DNA of 64,000 nt from Serinibacter arcticus (lineage in GTDB: Bacteria; Actinomycetota; Actinomycetes; Actinomycetales; Beutenbergiaceae): assembly GCF_003121705.1 (NCBI RefSeq), contig NZ_PYHR01000002.1:1612001-1676000 (forward strand). The letters are read 5' to 3'. This document shows positions 54,066 to 63,680 of this stretch, piece after piece. The notes below the pieces were generated by a model, which worked only from the letters and a program-made list of their open reading frames with translations, made no database searches and was not told where the DNA came from. The translations under genes were made by a program, and so were the position numbers. How positions within the stretch are numbered: position 1 is the first letter of the stretch; each line of letters opens with the position of its first letter.

Positions 54066-54248
54066 CTCCGCACCGGGACGACGCCGCCCTGATTCGAACG
54101 TCTGTACAAAGAGTAGCGTCGATCAGTGACATCCAGGGCGCCTCGACGACATCTGTGGACACGTCCGCCGCACCCGCGCCGCGCTGAGCACGCTGGTCCG
54201 GCCCTCGCTCCCTTGACCCAGCCTCACCGTCGGGCGGACCCTGCTGGC

Positions 54249-54545
54249 ATGTGCCGCAACGTCACCCTCCTCCGAGGCCTCGAGCCGCCAGCCACCGACG
54301 ACGAGGTCGAGGCCGCCGCCCGCCAGTACGTCAGGAAGGTCACCGGGATCACGCACCCGTCCAAGGTCACCGCGGAGGCGTTCGAGCGCACCGTCGCGGC
54401 GGTCGCCGACCTCACCCGGGACCTCCTCGACGAGCTGCCCGAGCGCCAGAAGCCCGCGACCGTGCTTCCCCCGCTGCGCCGCCCCGAGGTGCAGGCGCGG
54501 ATCGCCGCCCGCGAGGCCGCGAAGTCCGAGGCCGCCGCCGGCTGA
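54249..54545 (+). CDS. DUF2277 domain-containing protein
   Basis: A 98-residue protein beginning MCRNVTLLRGLEPPATDDEV, then AARQYVRKVTG, which is the DUF2277 signature: Cys-Arg-Asn at the start and a helical fold. The C-terminus is a charged helix. Function of the family is unknown. No clear ribosome site; it may be leaderless. Divergent from the HNH gene across 183 bases, in which I see no strong signal. Confidence 0.85.
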   Translation: MCRNVTLLRGLEPPATDDEVEAAARQYVRKVTGITHPSKVTAEAFERTVAAVADLTRDLLDELPERQKPATVLPPLRRPEVQARIAAREAAKSEAAAG

Positions 54546-54614
54546 CGCCGACGCTCACCTCACCGACACACGCCGCACCCGGCGCGGCAACATCCACGAC
54601 GTAGCGTCGAGGAC

Positions 54615-55454
54615 GTGCCGTTCACCGTCAGCCACGCCGTCGTCGCGATCCCGCTGCGCCGGACGGCCCTGCCCGCCAGCGCCGTCGCGGTCGGAGCGAT
54701 GACCCCGGACCTCCGGCTCTTCGTCCCCGTCGCCCCGCTGTACGAGATCACCCACTCGCTCGCGTGGCTCCCCGTCACGACGGCGCTGGCCGGCCTCGTC
54801 TGGGCGTGCTGGCGGTTCCTCGTGGCACCGGCCGCCTCCGACCTCTCCCCCGTCGCCCTCGCCTCCCGCTACCCCGCCGCCTCCCACCACCCCGGCCGCA
54901 CTCGCACGACCACCGCCGCCACCGCCGCCTCCCCCGTCGCCCGCCTCGCCCTCACGGTCGCCGCGCTCGCGCTCGGCGTCCTCACCCACGTCGTCTGGGA
55001 CGCCTTCACCCACCACGGACGCTGGGGCGTCGACGCGGTCGGCTGGCTCACCACCCGGGTCGGCGGCACGTCGCTGTACACCTGGCTGCAGGACGGCTCG
55101 AGCGTGCTCGGCCTCGTCGTCATCGCGATCTGGTTCGCCCGCCTCCCCCGCCGCACACTCACCAGCTCCAGCTCCAGCGCCAGCGCCAACGACACCCGCA
55201 CCACCTCCCGCCACCGCGCCCGCTGGTGGCGCCGCCTCGCCGTCGCCGGCGTGCTCGCCTCACTCGTCGTCGCGGCCGGCGCCGGTGTCGCCACCGGCGG
55301 GCCGCTGTGGCGACTCGCCTACGTCGCCTCGACGACGGCGGTGGTCGGCGTCGTCGCCGTCGTCGTCGTCACCTCCCTCGGCTGGCACCTCACCCGCGCC
55401 TCGGCCGGCCCGCCCCCCGACCCGGCCACGACGCCCGCCCCAGAATCCCCTTGA
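54615..55454 (+). CDS. DUF4184 family membrane protein
   Basis: A 279-residue membrane protein starting at a GTG. The N-terminal MPFTVSHAVVAIPLRRTALP, then ASAVAVGAMTPDLRLF, is the DUF4184 signature, and HVVWDAFTHHGRWG near 125-138 carries histidines and an Asp seen in this group. Five or six helices are predicted. A low-complexity Ser/Thr loop (SSSSSASAND) separates the last helices. Such proteins resemble membrane-bound metal-dependent hydrolases; no activity can be assigned. Confidence 0.78.
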   Translation: MPFTVSHAVVAIPLRRTALPASAVAVGAMTPDLRLFVPVAPLYEITHSLAWLPVTTALAGLVWACWRFLVAPAASDLSPVALASRYPAASHHPGRTRTTTAATAASPVARLALTVAALALGVLTHVVWDAFTHHGRWGVDAVGWLTTRVGGTSLYTWLQDGSSVLGLVVIAIWFARLPRRTLTSSSSSASANDTRTTSRHRARWWRRLAVAGVLASLVVAAGAGVATGGPLWRLAYVASTTAVVGVVAVVVVTSLGWHLTRASAGPPPDPATTPAPESP

Positions 55455-55485
55455 TCCCCCGCACCCGGGGCCGCACCCTGAACGC

Positions 55486-56373
55486 ATGACCGAGCCGCTG
55501 CTCCTGATCCCGTCCGACGTGCTGAACCCGCGCCGCCCGGACGAGCACTTCGCCGCCGAGACGCTCGCGGCGCGCGAGGCCGGACTCGCCGTCGCGCTCG
55601 TGGATCACGACGCGCTCGCGCGCCCGGACGGCGAGCTCGACGGCGTCCGCACCGTCCCGGCGAACGTGGCGGACACCCCTCGTCGGGCGGTCTACCGGGG
55701 CTGGATGCTCACGTCCGACCGCTACGCGGCCACCGCCGCCGCTCTCGCGGACCGCGGCGTCATCCTCGTCACGAGCCCGGTCGCCTTCGCCCGCGCGCAC
55801 GAGCTGCCCGGCTGGTACGACGCGATCCGGGAGCACACGCCCGCGAGCGAGTGGACCGTCGGGCCGGGGCGCGAGGCCTTCGAGGCCGCCGCGCGCCGGC
55901 TCGGGCCGGGTCCCGCCGTCCTGCGCGACTGGACGAAGTCGATGAAGCACCACTGGGTCGAGGCCGCCTACGTCCCGGACGCGGCCGACGCCGACGCCGC
56001 CTGGAACGTCGCCTCGCGCTTCCTCGAGCTGCGCGACGACGCCTTCGTCGGCGGTCTCGTGCTGCGCCGGTTCGAGGAGCTGGAGCCCGACGAGGTGCGC
56101 ACGTGGTGGGCCCACGGCCGCTGCGTCACCACCGGCGCGCACCCCGACACCCCGCAGGTGGACCGCTCGGCCGAGGCGGCCGCCGCCGTCGCCGCGCTCG
56201 CGCCGACGGTCGCGGCGCTCGGGCTCCCGTTCGTCACGGTCGACCTCGCCAGGCGGTCCGACGGCGTCTGGCGGGTCGTGGAGATCGGCGACGGCCAGGT
56301 GAGCGACCGGCCGACGTCCCTCGCGCCCGAGGCGATGCTCGACGTCGTGCGCGCGGTCCTCGCGGGCGCCTGA
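55486..56373 (+). CDS. ATP-grasp domain protein
   Basis: A 295-residue protein beginning MTEPLLLIPSDVLNPRRPDE. The central part has VLRDWTKSMKHHWVEAAYVP near 145-164 and the C-terminus has FVTVDLARRSDGVWRVVEIG followed by DGQVSD, giving the Asp/Glu that bind Mg-ATP in ATP-grasp enzymes. These enzymes form amide or thioester bonds or phosphorylate; the substrate is unknown. The ATG is 31 bases after the DUF4184 stop. Confidence 0.78.
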   Translation: MTEPLLLIPSDVLNPRRPDEHFAAETLAAREAGLAVALVDHDALARPDGELDGVRTVPANVADTPRRAVYRGWMLTSDRYAATAAALADRGVILVTSPVAFARAHELPGWYDAIREHTPASEWTVGPGREAFEAAARRLGPGPAVLRDWTKSMKHHWVEAAYVPDAADADAAWNVASRFLELRDDAFVGGLVLRRFEELEPDEVRTWWAHGRCVTTGAHPDTPQVDRSAEAAAAVAALAPTVAALGLPFVTVDLARRSDGVWRVVEIGDGQVSDRPTSLAPEAMLDVVRAVLAGA

Positions 56374-56380
56374 CGCGCGA

Positions 56381-56770
56381 TCAGCCCGCGTCGGCCTCGG
56401 AGTCCTCGATGATCCCGACGATGTTCCCGGCCGGATCGGCGGTCCACGCGATCACCGGTCCGACCGGCCCGCGCGCGATGCCGCGCTCGTCCTGCTCGAA
56501 CCCGTCGTAGCGCGCGAAGCTCCCACCGCGACCGACGATCTCGTCGACGGCGGCGTCGAGATCGGCCACCGCCAGCGTGAGCACGGTGAACACCGCGGGC
56601 TCGTGGTCGGGCTTGACGTAGATCGACACCTCGCCGTCGAGATGGAGCGTGAGCATCCCCATGTCGTGGTCGCGGGACACGGTGATGCCGAGGACGTCGC
56701 GGTAGAACACCTCAGCGGCGTCGAGGTCGGGGGCGGCGAAACCCGCCCAGCCCTTGCGGATCCCAGCCAT
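56381..56770 (-). CDS. VOC family protein (glyoxalase/bleomycin-resistance fold)
   Basis: A 129-residue protein with a single VOC module: FAAPDLDAAEVFYRDVLGIT near 10-29 and the later AVADLDAAVDEIVGRGGSFA, ending GNIVGIIEDSEADAG. It is convergent with the ATP-grasp gene, seven bases away. VOC enzymes include dioxygenases, resistance proteins and glyoxalases; which is not known. Confidence 0.85.
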   Translation of the reverse strand: MAGIRKGWAGFAAPDLDAAEVFYRDVLGITVSRDHDMGMLTLHLDGEVSIYVKPDHEPAVFTVLTLAVADLDAAVDEIVGRGGSFARYDGFEQDERGIARGPVGPVIAWTADPAGNIVGIIEDSEADAG

Positions 56771-56812
56771 GGTCGTCTCCCTCGATCGCCGGTGGTGATG
56801 GTGGCGCCGAGG

Positions 56813-57967
56813 CTACTCCGCTCGCGTCGGCGGCACACCCGTCGGCGGCACACCGGTCGATGACCCACCGGTGTACGGCACCCCTCCCACCCCGGTCACC
56901 CGCACCTTCACGAGCCAGCCCAGCACCGTGTCGAGCACGGCGAGGTTCGGGACCTGGGCCAGCACGACGTCGCCCACCACCGCCCCGGTCCGGGTCGTGA
57001 CCTGCAGGGCGACCGGCTCCTTGCGACGCGTGACGGGGTGGAGCGACCCCAGCTCGAGCAGCGCCACCGCCTCTCCGCCGACGAGGAGCTCCTGCCCCGT
57101 CAGCACGAGCGGGCCGAAGTCCAGCCGCTCGCCGGCGGCCAACCGCGCCAGCGCGGTGGAGGTCCACGTCTGCCACACCGCGACTCCGACCTCGCCCCCG
57201 GTCGCCCCGCCCAGCGACACCGTCCCGGTCTCGCCGATCACCGCCAGGCGCGAGGTGGTCGCCGAGCTGCCGGGGAAGTGGTGGACGGCGAGCCAAGGGA
57301 CGTCGCGCACCTGACCGCGCCGGGCCAGCCGCACCCCCTCCCGGTAGATCCCGACGTACTCGCTCCCGCGCGAGCGTCCCCGCCACACGAGCACCAGCGC
57401 GGCGAGCGTGCCGAGCACGGCGATCGACCAGCCGACCGTCTGCGCGACCTGACCGCCGATGGCGATCCGGAGCCCCAGACCGACCGTGACGGCGACCAGG
57501 GCGGACCCGCCGAGGACGCTGGCGACGCCGCGCCAGGCCGTGCGCGACGCGTGCGCGTAGGTCGGGCCAGGGCCGGCGAGGTCCAGCACCAGGCGACGGT
57601 CGCGCCGTCGCGCCACCGCGATCGAGGCGATCGCCACGACGGCCATGACGACGACGGCGGCGAGGCACCACCGCTGGGCCAGCAGGGTGCCCGTCGCCTC
57701 GTCGAGCACCCGCTCGTAGCTCACCTGGAACGTGCGGACCGAGCGTCGCCCGCGCCGGCCGCACGTGTCGCCCGGCGCCATCGCCTCGCCCTGGCAGAAC
57801 GGCTGCGGCTGCCGGTCGACGAGCCCGAGCAGCCCGAGCACCGCCAGGACAGCGACGACGCCCAGCGTGGTCAGCGCCGCGACCGGCACGGACGTGACGA
57901 CTGCGATCGCCTCGCGCTGCGCCCGCCCCGGCTCGTCCGACATCCCCGGCCGCGTGCCGCCGCTCAC
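56813..57967 (-). CDS. membrane protein with PH-like regions (second of tandem paralogues)
   Basis: A 384-residue protein. I chose the GTG at 57967, which overlaps the stop of the upstream gene (GTGA). A hydrophobic segment near 30-50, an outer loop with two cysteines (PFCQGEAMAPGDTC), three further helices to about 190, then a cytoplasmic beta-rich domain (GIYREGVRLARRGQVRDVPW onward). The order helices, then IxxxGVxxARRG, then a tryptophan-containing strand, repeats in the upstream gene, so the pair arose by duplication. The C-terminus has short Gly/Pro/Thr repeats. Function unknown. Confidence 0.65.
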   Translation of the reverse strand: MSGGTRPGMSDEPGRAQREAIAVVTSVPVAALTTLGVVAVLAVLGLLGLVDRQPQPFCQGEAMAPGDTCGRRGRRSVRTFQVSYERVLDEATGTLLAQRWCLAAVVVMAVVAIASIAVARRRDRRLVLDLAGPGPTYAHASRTAWRGVASVLGGSALVAVTVGLGLRIAIGGQVAQTVGWSIAVLGTLAALVLVWRGRSRGSEYVGIYREGVRLARRGQVRDVPWLAVHHFPGSSATTSRLAVIGETGTVSLGGATGGEVGVAVWQTWTSTALARLAAGERLDFGPLVLTGQELLVGGEAVALLELGSLHPVTRRKEPVALQVTTRTGAVVGDVVLAQVPNLAVLDTVLGWLVKVRVTGVGGVPYTGGSSTGVPPTGVPPTRAE

Positions 57968-59082
57968 CGCGCGGGACCCGTCGTCGGCGATCCCCAGGCC
58001 GACGGCCTCGACCCGGAGGGGAGTCCCAGACCGGTCCGCTCGATCAGCAGCTGGTCGAGCACCTCGGCGTTGGCGATCTCGGAGGCGGGGACGGCGATGC
58101 TCTCGGCCCAGCGCGTCGAGAAGCGCACACGGTGGCCCTCGGCCGTGATCTTCGACAGGTCGGCGAGCGGGAGCCATCGTTCACCGCGCCCGAGCCTGTC
58201 CTCCGAGAGCCGGACGGCGCCGAAGCTCAGGATCTCCCGCCCCGCCAGTCGCTGCGGCGCGGCGAGCAACCACGCCTGGTGGACGGCGTCCCCCACCGCG
58301 TCGAGCATCGCGGGCGTGAGGACGACGACGGCGGGGTCACCGACGATCGACAGCCTCACCCCCTGGCGGCGTCCCGACCTCGCGGGCGGGCGCAGGTGGA
58401 CGGAGGTCCACCACTCCTCGCGCAGGTCCCCGCGCCGGGCGATCACGACGCCGTCGGGCTCGATCGCGACGTGGACGGGTCGGGGGCGGAGCATCGCGAG
58501 GGCCGCCAGGAGCAACGGCGACGCCACCAGCACGGCGACGGCGGGGACGGCGATCCCTGCGACCAGCGCGACCGTGCCGAGCAGCGCCACGACCGCCCCG
58601 CTCCATGCCGTGGGTCGCGTGCTGCTGGGGGCGACCGGGCGCGCCCGGAGCCGCGGCACGAGCGCGACGTCGCGTCGCCAGGCCCGGATCGCGACCAGGA
58701 TCCTCACGAGCGTCAGCGACGCCAGCACGAGGCCCATCGCGCGCGATCCCGGGGAGTCGACGAGCGGCGCGAGGACGAGCCCCGACAGTCCGACGAGAGC
58801 GAGACCGACGACGACGGGCCACGGCCTCGAGGTGAACACGGCCAGCGCCTCCTCCCGCGCCGCTCGGGCCAGGTCGGCCGGGTCGGCCGCGGGGGACGCC
58901 GGAGGGGGCGCAGCAGCCGCAGCCGCAGCGGTCACCGGACCGGGATCGACCCCCGGGGCGGGTCGCCGGCCCGCCTGGGCCGCCCTCCGAGCCGCTCCGT
59001 CGACCCCGTCAGCCCCCGGAGCCCCGGCGCCACCGAAGCCCGCGCCCGCCCGGAACGGGTAGGACGGGGGCAGCTCGGGCAT
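57964..59082 (-). CDS. membrane protein with PH-like region (first of tandem paralogues)
   Basis: A 372-residue protein with an Ala/Pro/Gly-rich N-terminus (about 80 residues), four helices between about 90 and 200, and a C-terminal soluble domain starting VHVAIEPDGVVIARRGDLRE. That phrase matches the domain start of the next gene in order and spacing. The later RLSEDRLGRGERWLPLADLS resembles a PH-type membrane-proximal fold. Coupled by a 4-base overlap to 56813. Family not recognised. Confidence 0.65.
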   Translation of the reverse strand: MPELPPSYPFRAGAGFGGAGAPGADGVDGAARRAAQAGRRPAPGVDPGPVTAAAAAAAPPPASPAADPADLARAAREEALAVFTSRPWPVVVGLALVGLSGLVLAPLVDSPGSRAMGLVLASLTLVRILVAIRAWRRDVALVPRLRARPVAPSSTRPTAWSGAVVALLGTVALVAGIAVPAVAVLVASPLLLAALAMLRPRPVHVAIEPDGVVIARRGDLREEWWTSVHLRPPARSGRRQGVRLSIVGDPAVVVLTPAMLDAVGDAVHQAWLLAAPQRLAGREILSFGAVRLSEDRLGRGERWLPLADLSKITAEGHRVRFSTRWAESIAVPASEIANAEVLDQLLIERTGLGLPSGSRPSAWGSPTTGPAR

Positions 59083-59120
59083 GACGCCAGCCTAGACAGA
59101 GCGCCTCCCCAGGACGGAGC

Positions 59121-59166
59121 GAGGCCCGGACATCGGCGGTGAGGGGTCCACCGACGTCCGGGCCTC
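59121..59166 (-). terminator. hairpin after htrA
   Basis: GAGGCCCGGAC (59121-59131) pairs with GTCCGGGCCTC (59156-59166), with a second short stem inside the loop. It lies 80 bases beyond the htrA stop on the minus strand. Confidence 0.6.
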
Positions 59167-59245
59167 GGGATGGCCGCGCGCCTGACCGCGCGCGACCCGC
59201 AGGCGGAGCTGACGGTCTGACCCCCGTCGCTCCGCGGTTCGTGGG

Positions 59246-60868
59246 TCAGCCGTTCCCGTCGCTGCCGTCGCCCCAGGGCGAACCGGGGAACTGGGGCAGC
59301 TGGCTGCCGTCGGGAAGGCTGGGGGTGCCGGAGCCGTCCGAGCCGGAGCCACCCTCGGGCGTCTCCTGGTTCGGGGCCGGCGTCGCGGTCTCGGGACGGA
59401 CGGCGAGCGTCACGTTGACGTCGATCGCCTCGCCCCCGCGGACCACCGTGAGGGTGACCTCGTCGCCGGCGACGTACTGGCGGACGAAGCCGGTGAGGGC
59501 CTCGGCACCGCCGACGGCCTTGGCGTTGATCCCGACGATCACGTCCCCCGCTCGGAGCCCGGCCTCCGACGCCGGGGTGTCGGAGGAGACGGACTCGACC
59601 TTGGCGCCGGCGCGGGTCACGCCGTCGGCCGTCGCGGTGGCGTCGGAGAGCGTCACGCCGAGGTAGGCGTGCTCCGCGACGCCGTCCTCGACGAGCTGCT
59701 CGGCGACGCTCCGCGCCTGGGACGACGGGATCGCGAACCCGAGGCCGATGCTGCCGGCGGCCTCCGACGTCGTCGCGATCGAGGAGTTGATCCCCACGAC
59801 CTCGCCGGCCGTGTTGAACAGCGGGCCGCCGGAGTTGCCCGGGTTGATCGCGGCGTCGATCTGGATCGCGTTGGTCACCACGGCGCTGCTCGCGTCGTCG
59901 CCGGACGTGGAGACGGGGCGGTCGATGGCCGAGACGATGCCGGTCGTGACGGTGCTCGCGAGTCCGAGCGGGTTGCCGACCGCCATCACGTCCTGGCCGA
60001 CGAGCACGTCGGAGGAGTCGCCCCAGGGCGAGGCCTTCAGGTCGGCGGGCACGTCGGCCAGCTGGATCACGGCGATGTCGGTCGTCGCGTCCGTGCCGAC
60101 GATGCTCGCCTCGATGATGCGACCGTCGGCCAGCGTGACGGCGATGCCGCCGTTCGTCGCGCCGCCCACGACGTGGTTGTTCGTCACGACATAGCCGTTC
60201 TCGGCGTCGATCACGACGCCCGAGCCCGCACCGGACCCGTTGGCGGTCGTCACGGAGATCGCGACGACCGAGTCCCGCACCTGGCTGGCGAGTGCCTGCC
60301 ACTCCACGTCCGTGGCCGAGGACGCGGCCACCGGCGTCGTCGTGCCGAGGTCGGCGTAGGCCGAGTTGCTGGACTCCTGCTCGAACGCACCGGTCGCGAG
60401 CGCCGTCCCGCCTGACGCGAGGACCGCGGCGAGCAGCGAGGCCGTGACGACGGCGGGCCACTGGCGACGACGACGCGGCTCGGCGGCGGGAGCGGGGGCC
60501 GGAGCCACGAACGGCGAGCCGTTCACCGGGCCACCGGGGCCGGCCGCCGTGCTGGCGTAGCCCGGGTAGGGCTGCTGGTGCTGGGGTGCGGCGGCGTGGT
60601 GCGCCGCGGCCTGGTGCTCCGCGGCCTGCTGCGGCGCCGACTGCTGCACCGACGGGCGCTCCCAGCCGAAGCCGAAGACGTGACCGGAGTCCTGGCCGGC
60701 GGGGACGACGGGCTGCGGGGCGGTCGGCGCGACGGGCACGACCGGCTGCTGCGCCGGCGGGAAGCTCGGCGGCTGCTGACCGGCGGGCCCGGCGGAGGCG
60801 ACGCCGTCGGACCGGTCGAGCCGGCCCGTCTCCTCGGGCTGCGGCTGCGTGGGGTGGCGCTCGTCCAT
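59246..60868 (-). CDS. HtrA-like serine protease with PDZ domain
   Basis: A 540-residue membrane-anchored protease of the envelope. A Pro/Gln-rich cytoplasmic N-terminus (about 130 residues) precedes one helix (VVTASLLAAVLASGGTALAT). The trypsin-like domain has the triad His in VVTNNHVVGG, Asp in TTDIAVIQL and Ser in NPGNSGGPLF. A single PDZ domain follows (AYLGVTLSD to VNVTL), then a Gly/Ser/Pro/Asp tail. This is the actinobacterial HtrA/PepD arrangement, used in folding and stress control. A hairpin follows the stop. Confidence 0.93.
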   Translation of the reverse strand: MDERHPTQPQPEETGRLDRSDGVASAGPAGQQPPSFPPAQQPVVPVAPTAPQPVVPAGQDSGHVFGFGWERPSVQQSAPQQAAEHQAAAHHAAAPQHQQPYPGYASTAAGPGGPVNGSPFVAPAPAPAAEPRRRRQWPAVVTASLLAAVLASGGTALATGAFEQESSNSAYADLGTTTPVAASSATDVEWQALASQVRDSVVAISVTTANGSGAGSGVVIDAENGYVVTNNHVVGGATNGGIAVTLADGRIIEASIVGTDATTDIAVIQLADVPADLKASPWGDSSDVLVGQDVMAVGNPLGLASTVTTGIVSAIDRPVSTSGDDASSAVVTNAIQIDAAINPGNSGGPLFNTAGEVVGINSSIATTSEAAGSIGLGFAIPSSQARSVAEQLVEDGVAEHAYLGVTLSDATATADGVTRAGAKVESVSSDTPASEAGLRAGDVIVGINAKAVGGAEALTGFVRQYVAGDEVTLTVVRGGEAIDVNVTLAVRPETATPAPNQETPEGGSGSDGSGTPSLPDGSQLPQFPGSPWGDGSDGNG

Positions 60869-60969
60869 GTCGTCCTCCGTCGTGGGTCTCCTGCGTCTGG
60901 GAAGCAGTCAACCTCGCGGACCTGACGGGGCCCTGGACGGAACCTGTGAACCTCCTGGACGCGGGGCCC

Positions 60970-62712
60970 TCAGCCCCCGACGGCCTCGCGCGCCGCGGCG
61001 ACCAGGCGCGCGTGCAGCGCACGACGGCGGGGCGCCGCACCCTCGCGCGGCAGCCGCACCTCCACCACGGACCGCCCTCGCACCGGTGCGGCGAGCGCGC
61101 CCTCGAGGCCCGCGAGATCCGTGACGACGGCGTGGCTCGCCCCCGCGCCCCGCGCGAGCGACCCGAGATCGACGGCCTGCGGCGTCGCGAACACGCGCTC
61201 GTGCGCGGCGGCGTGCTCGGGCCGGCCGTGCTCGAGCGTGGCGAAGATCGAGCCGCCGTCGTCGGCGAGCACGACGACCTGGACGTCCACCTCGCGCTCG
61301 AGCCTCCCCCGCGCCAGTCCCCCGACGTCGTGCTGGAAGGTGAGGTCACCGAGCAGCGCCCGCACCGACCCGTCGCCCTCCCAGGCCAGCGCGCGCCCGA
61401 CGGCGGTGCTCACCGTCCCGTCGATCCCGGCCACCCCGCGGCTCGCGACGACGGCGGCCCCGGGCACGCCGGCGAGGTCGAGGTGACGGATCGCCATCGA
61501 CGCCCCGGCGACGAGGAGCCCCGCATCGGCCGCCACCCGCAGCGTCAGGGCCCGGGCGACGACGTCGCCGGACAGCGGCTCGGCCCCGGACCTCGCGGCG
61601 ACCACGGCGTCGTCGAGCTCGGCGGCCACGGCGCGGTGCGCGGCCTCCCAGGCCTCCGACCACCCGGCGTCGTCGGGCCCGGGCGGCGCGTCGTCGTCCT
61701 CCACCACCTCGGCGGCCGACACGTGACGGGCCCCGGGCACGTCGAGCCACGGTCGCCCGGGGGGATCGAGCACCACCACCTCGACGTCGTCGCGCGCCAG
61801 CAGGGCCGTGACCTGGCGCGACAGCGTGGGCCGGCCGGCGACGACGACCCGATCGATCTCCGAGCCGAGGGCGTCGAGGAGCGCCGGCGTCGCACCCAGC
61901 GTGGCCGCTGCCGCCTCACCGGCGATGCCGGCGGACGGTTCGGCCAGCACCGGCCAGCGGCCGGCGGCGGCGAGGCGCTGACCGAGCCGACCCGCGCCGT
62001 CGGCGAGGAGGAGCACGGTGCGCGGACCGCGCTCGAGCGGGGTCGGGACCGACGAGGACCAGCCCCCGGGCACCCGCCCCTGCTCGAGGTCGAGGGGCGG
62101 CGCTCCCGGCGCCGGCACCAGGGGGTCGGCGAGCACCACATTCAGGTGCACCGGGCCGATCCCGGGACCTGCCGGCGGGTCCGCGCGCCGCGCCGACCCG
62201 ACCGACGCGCGCACGAGACGGGCCACCTCGGTGGCCGCCTGGTAGGCCTCGTCGACCTCCGCCGTCGCGCGCGGCCGCGAGATCCCGTGACCCTCGCCGA
62301 ACATGCCGACGTGCTCGGTCGTCTGGCTCGCGCCGCGCCTGACCAGCTCGGCCGGCCGGTCGCAGCTGACGACCACCAGCGGCACCCGCTGGTGCCCCGC
62401 CTCGACGACGGCGGGGTGGAGGTTGGCGACGGCGGAGCCCGACGTCACCACGACCGCGACCGGTCGCTCCGAGCCGGCCGCGAGGCCGAGCGCCACGAAG
62501 CCGGCGGACCGCTCGTCGATCACGACGTGCAGCCGCAGCACATCGGCCGCCTCGGCGTCCACCAGCGCGTAGGCCAGCGGTGCGCTGCGCGAGCCCGGCG
62601 CGAGCACGACGTCGCGCACCCCGCACCCCACGAGCGCGCGGACCACGGCCCGGGCCAGCTGCTGGGCCTCGGGGAGGTCGGCCTCGGCGATCACGGCGGC
62701 CCCGGCGCTCAC
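60970..62712 (-). CDS. menD: 2-succinyl-5-enolpyruvyl-6-hydroxy-3-cyclohexene-1-carboxylate synthase
   Basis: A 580-residue thiamine-diphosphate enzyme joining isochorismate and 2-oxoglutarate, the second step of menaquinone synthesis. The N-terminus has VLAPGSRSAPLAYAL near 38-52, then RLHVVIDERSAGFVALGLAA with the catalytic Glu in the IDERSAGF motif, and RGVAGIDGTVSTAVGRALAW near 455-475 in the cofactor-binding half. The C-terminal LLGDLTFQHDVGGL is typical. The GTG at 62712 overlaps the menC stop. Confidence 0.93.
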   Translation of the reverse strand: MSAGAAVIAEADLPEAQQLARAVVRALVGCGVRDVVLAPGSRSAPLAYALVDAEAADVLRLHVVIDERSAGFVALGLAAGSERPVAVVVTSGSAVANLHPAVVEAGHQRVPLVVVSCDRPAELVRRGASQTTEHVGMFGEGHGISRPRATAEVDEAYQAATEVARLVRASVGSARRADPPAGPGIGPVHLNVVLADPLVPAPGAPPLDLEQGRVPGGWSSSVPTPLERGPRTVLLLADGAGRLGQRLAAAGRWPVLAEPSAGIAGEAAAATLGATPALLDALGSEIDRVVVAGRPTLSRQVTALLARDDVEVVVLDPPGRPWLDVPGARHVSAAEVVEDDDAPPGPDDAGWSEAWEAAHRAVAAELDDAVVAARSGAEPLSGDVVARALTLRVAADAGLLVAGASMAIRHLDLAGVPGAAVVASRGVAGIDGTVSTAVGRALAWEGDGSVRALLGDLTFQHDVGGLARGRLEREVDVQVVVLADDGGSIFATLEHGRPEHAAAHERVFATPQAVDLGSLARGAGASHAVVTDLAGLEGALAAPVRGRSVVEVRLPREGAAPRRRALHARLVAAAREAVGG

Positions 62713-63671
62713 GCGGCCACCTCCGCGACGCGCGCCAGGCGCTCGAGCCAGCGCTCCGTCGTCGTCGCACCGGCGCCGCCGTCGGCCAGGGGCGACAGCT
62801 CGTCGGCGCGCAGCACCGGCATCGTGCCGCCCTCGGGCAGCAGCGGCGTGGCGACGGCGTCGCGCTCGAGCAGGTGGACCGTGGCCAGCCCGCAGGCGTA
62901 CGGCAGCTCGGGCAACGCCCCCGCGAGCGCCAACCCGGCGGCGATGCCCACCGACGACTCGAGCGCGGAGGACACGACCACCGGCAGCCCCACGGCCTCG
63001 GCCAGCTCGAGGCAGGCTCGCACGCCGCCGAGCGGCTGCACCTTGAGCACGACGACGTCGGCCGCCTCCGCCCGCCGGACCGCGAGTGGATCGGCGGCCC
63101 GCCTGATCGACTCGTCGGCGGCGATCGGGACGGACTGACGACGGCGGAGCGCCGCCAGGTCCGCGACGTCGGGGCACGGCTGCTCGGCGTACTCCAGACC
63201 GCCTGCGGCGCGGTCGAGCAGCGGCAGCCGCCGCAGCGCCTCGTCCAGGTCCCACGCGGCGTTCGCGTCGACCCGGATCCGGCCCGTCGGGCCGAGCGCG
63301 TCGCGGACGGCCTCGAGCCGCGCGATCTCCTCGTCCACGCTCTGGCCGGCCTGCGCGACCTTGACCTTCGCCGTCGTGCAGCCGCCGGAGCCCAGGACCA
63401 GGGAGCGGGCGACGTCCGGTCCGACCGCGGGGATCGTCACGTTCACCGGCACCCGCGTCCGCACCGGCGTCGGCCAGCCGCGGTCGGCGCTCTCGCGCGC
63501 GGCGCGCAACCAGGCGGCGGACTCCGCGTCGTCGTAGTCCCAGAACGGCGAGAACTCGCCCCAGCCCGAGTCGCCGCGGATCAGGACGCCGTCGCGCACG
63601 TCGAGGTTGCGGAACCGCGTCCGCAGCGGGGTGGCGTAGACGAGCGGACCGGGGAGCTGGCTGACGGGCAC
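62709..63671 (-). CDS. menC: o-succinylbenzoate synthase
   Basis: A 320-residue enolase-superfamily dehydratase, the step after MenD and MenH. The active-site Lys is in TAKVKVAQAG near 102, and the metal ligands are Asp in IRVDANAAWD, Glu in LEYAEQP and Asp in IAADES; the second Lys is in VVLKVQPLGG near 205. Starts at a GTG. Coupled to menD by a 4-base overlap. Confidence 0.92.
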   Translation of the reverse strand: MPVSQLPGPLVYATPLRTRFRNLDVRDGVLIRGDSGWGEFSPFWDYDDAESAAWLRAARESADRGWPTPVRTRVPVNVTIPAVGPDVARSLVLGSGGCTTAKVKVAQAGQSVDEEIARLEAVRDALGPTGRIRVDANAAWDLDEALRRLPLLDRAAGGLEYAEQPCPDVADLAALRRRQSVPIAADESIRRAADPLAVRRAEAADVVVLKVQPLGGVRACLELAEAVGLPVVVSSALESSVGIAAGLALAGALPELPYACGLATVHLLERDAVATPLLPEGGTMPVLRADELSPLADGGAGATTTERWLERLARVAEVAA

Positions 63672-63680
63672 CGCGTCAGC

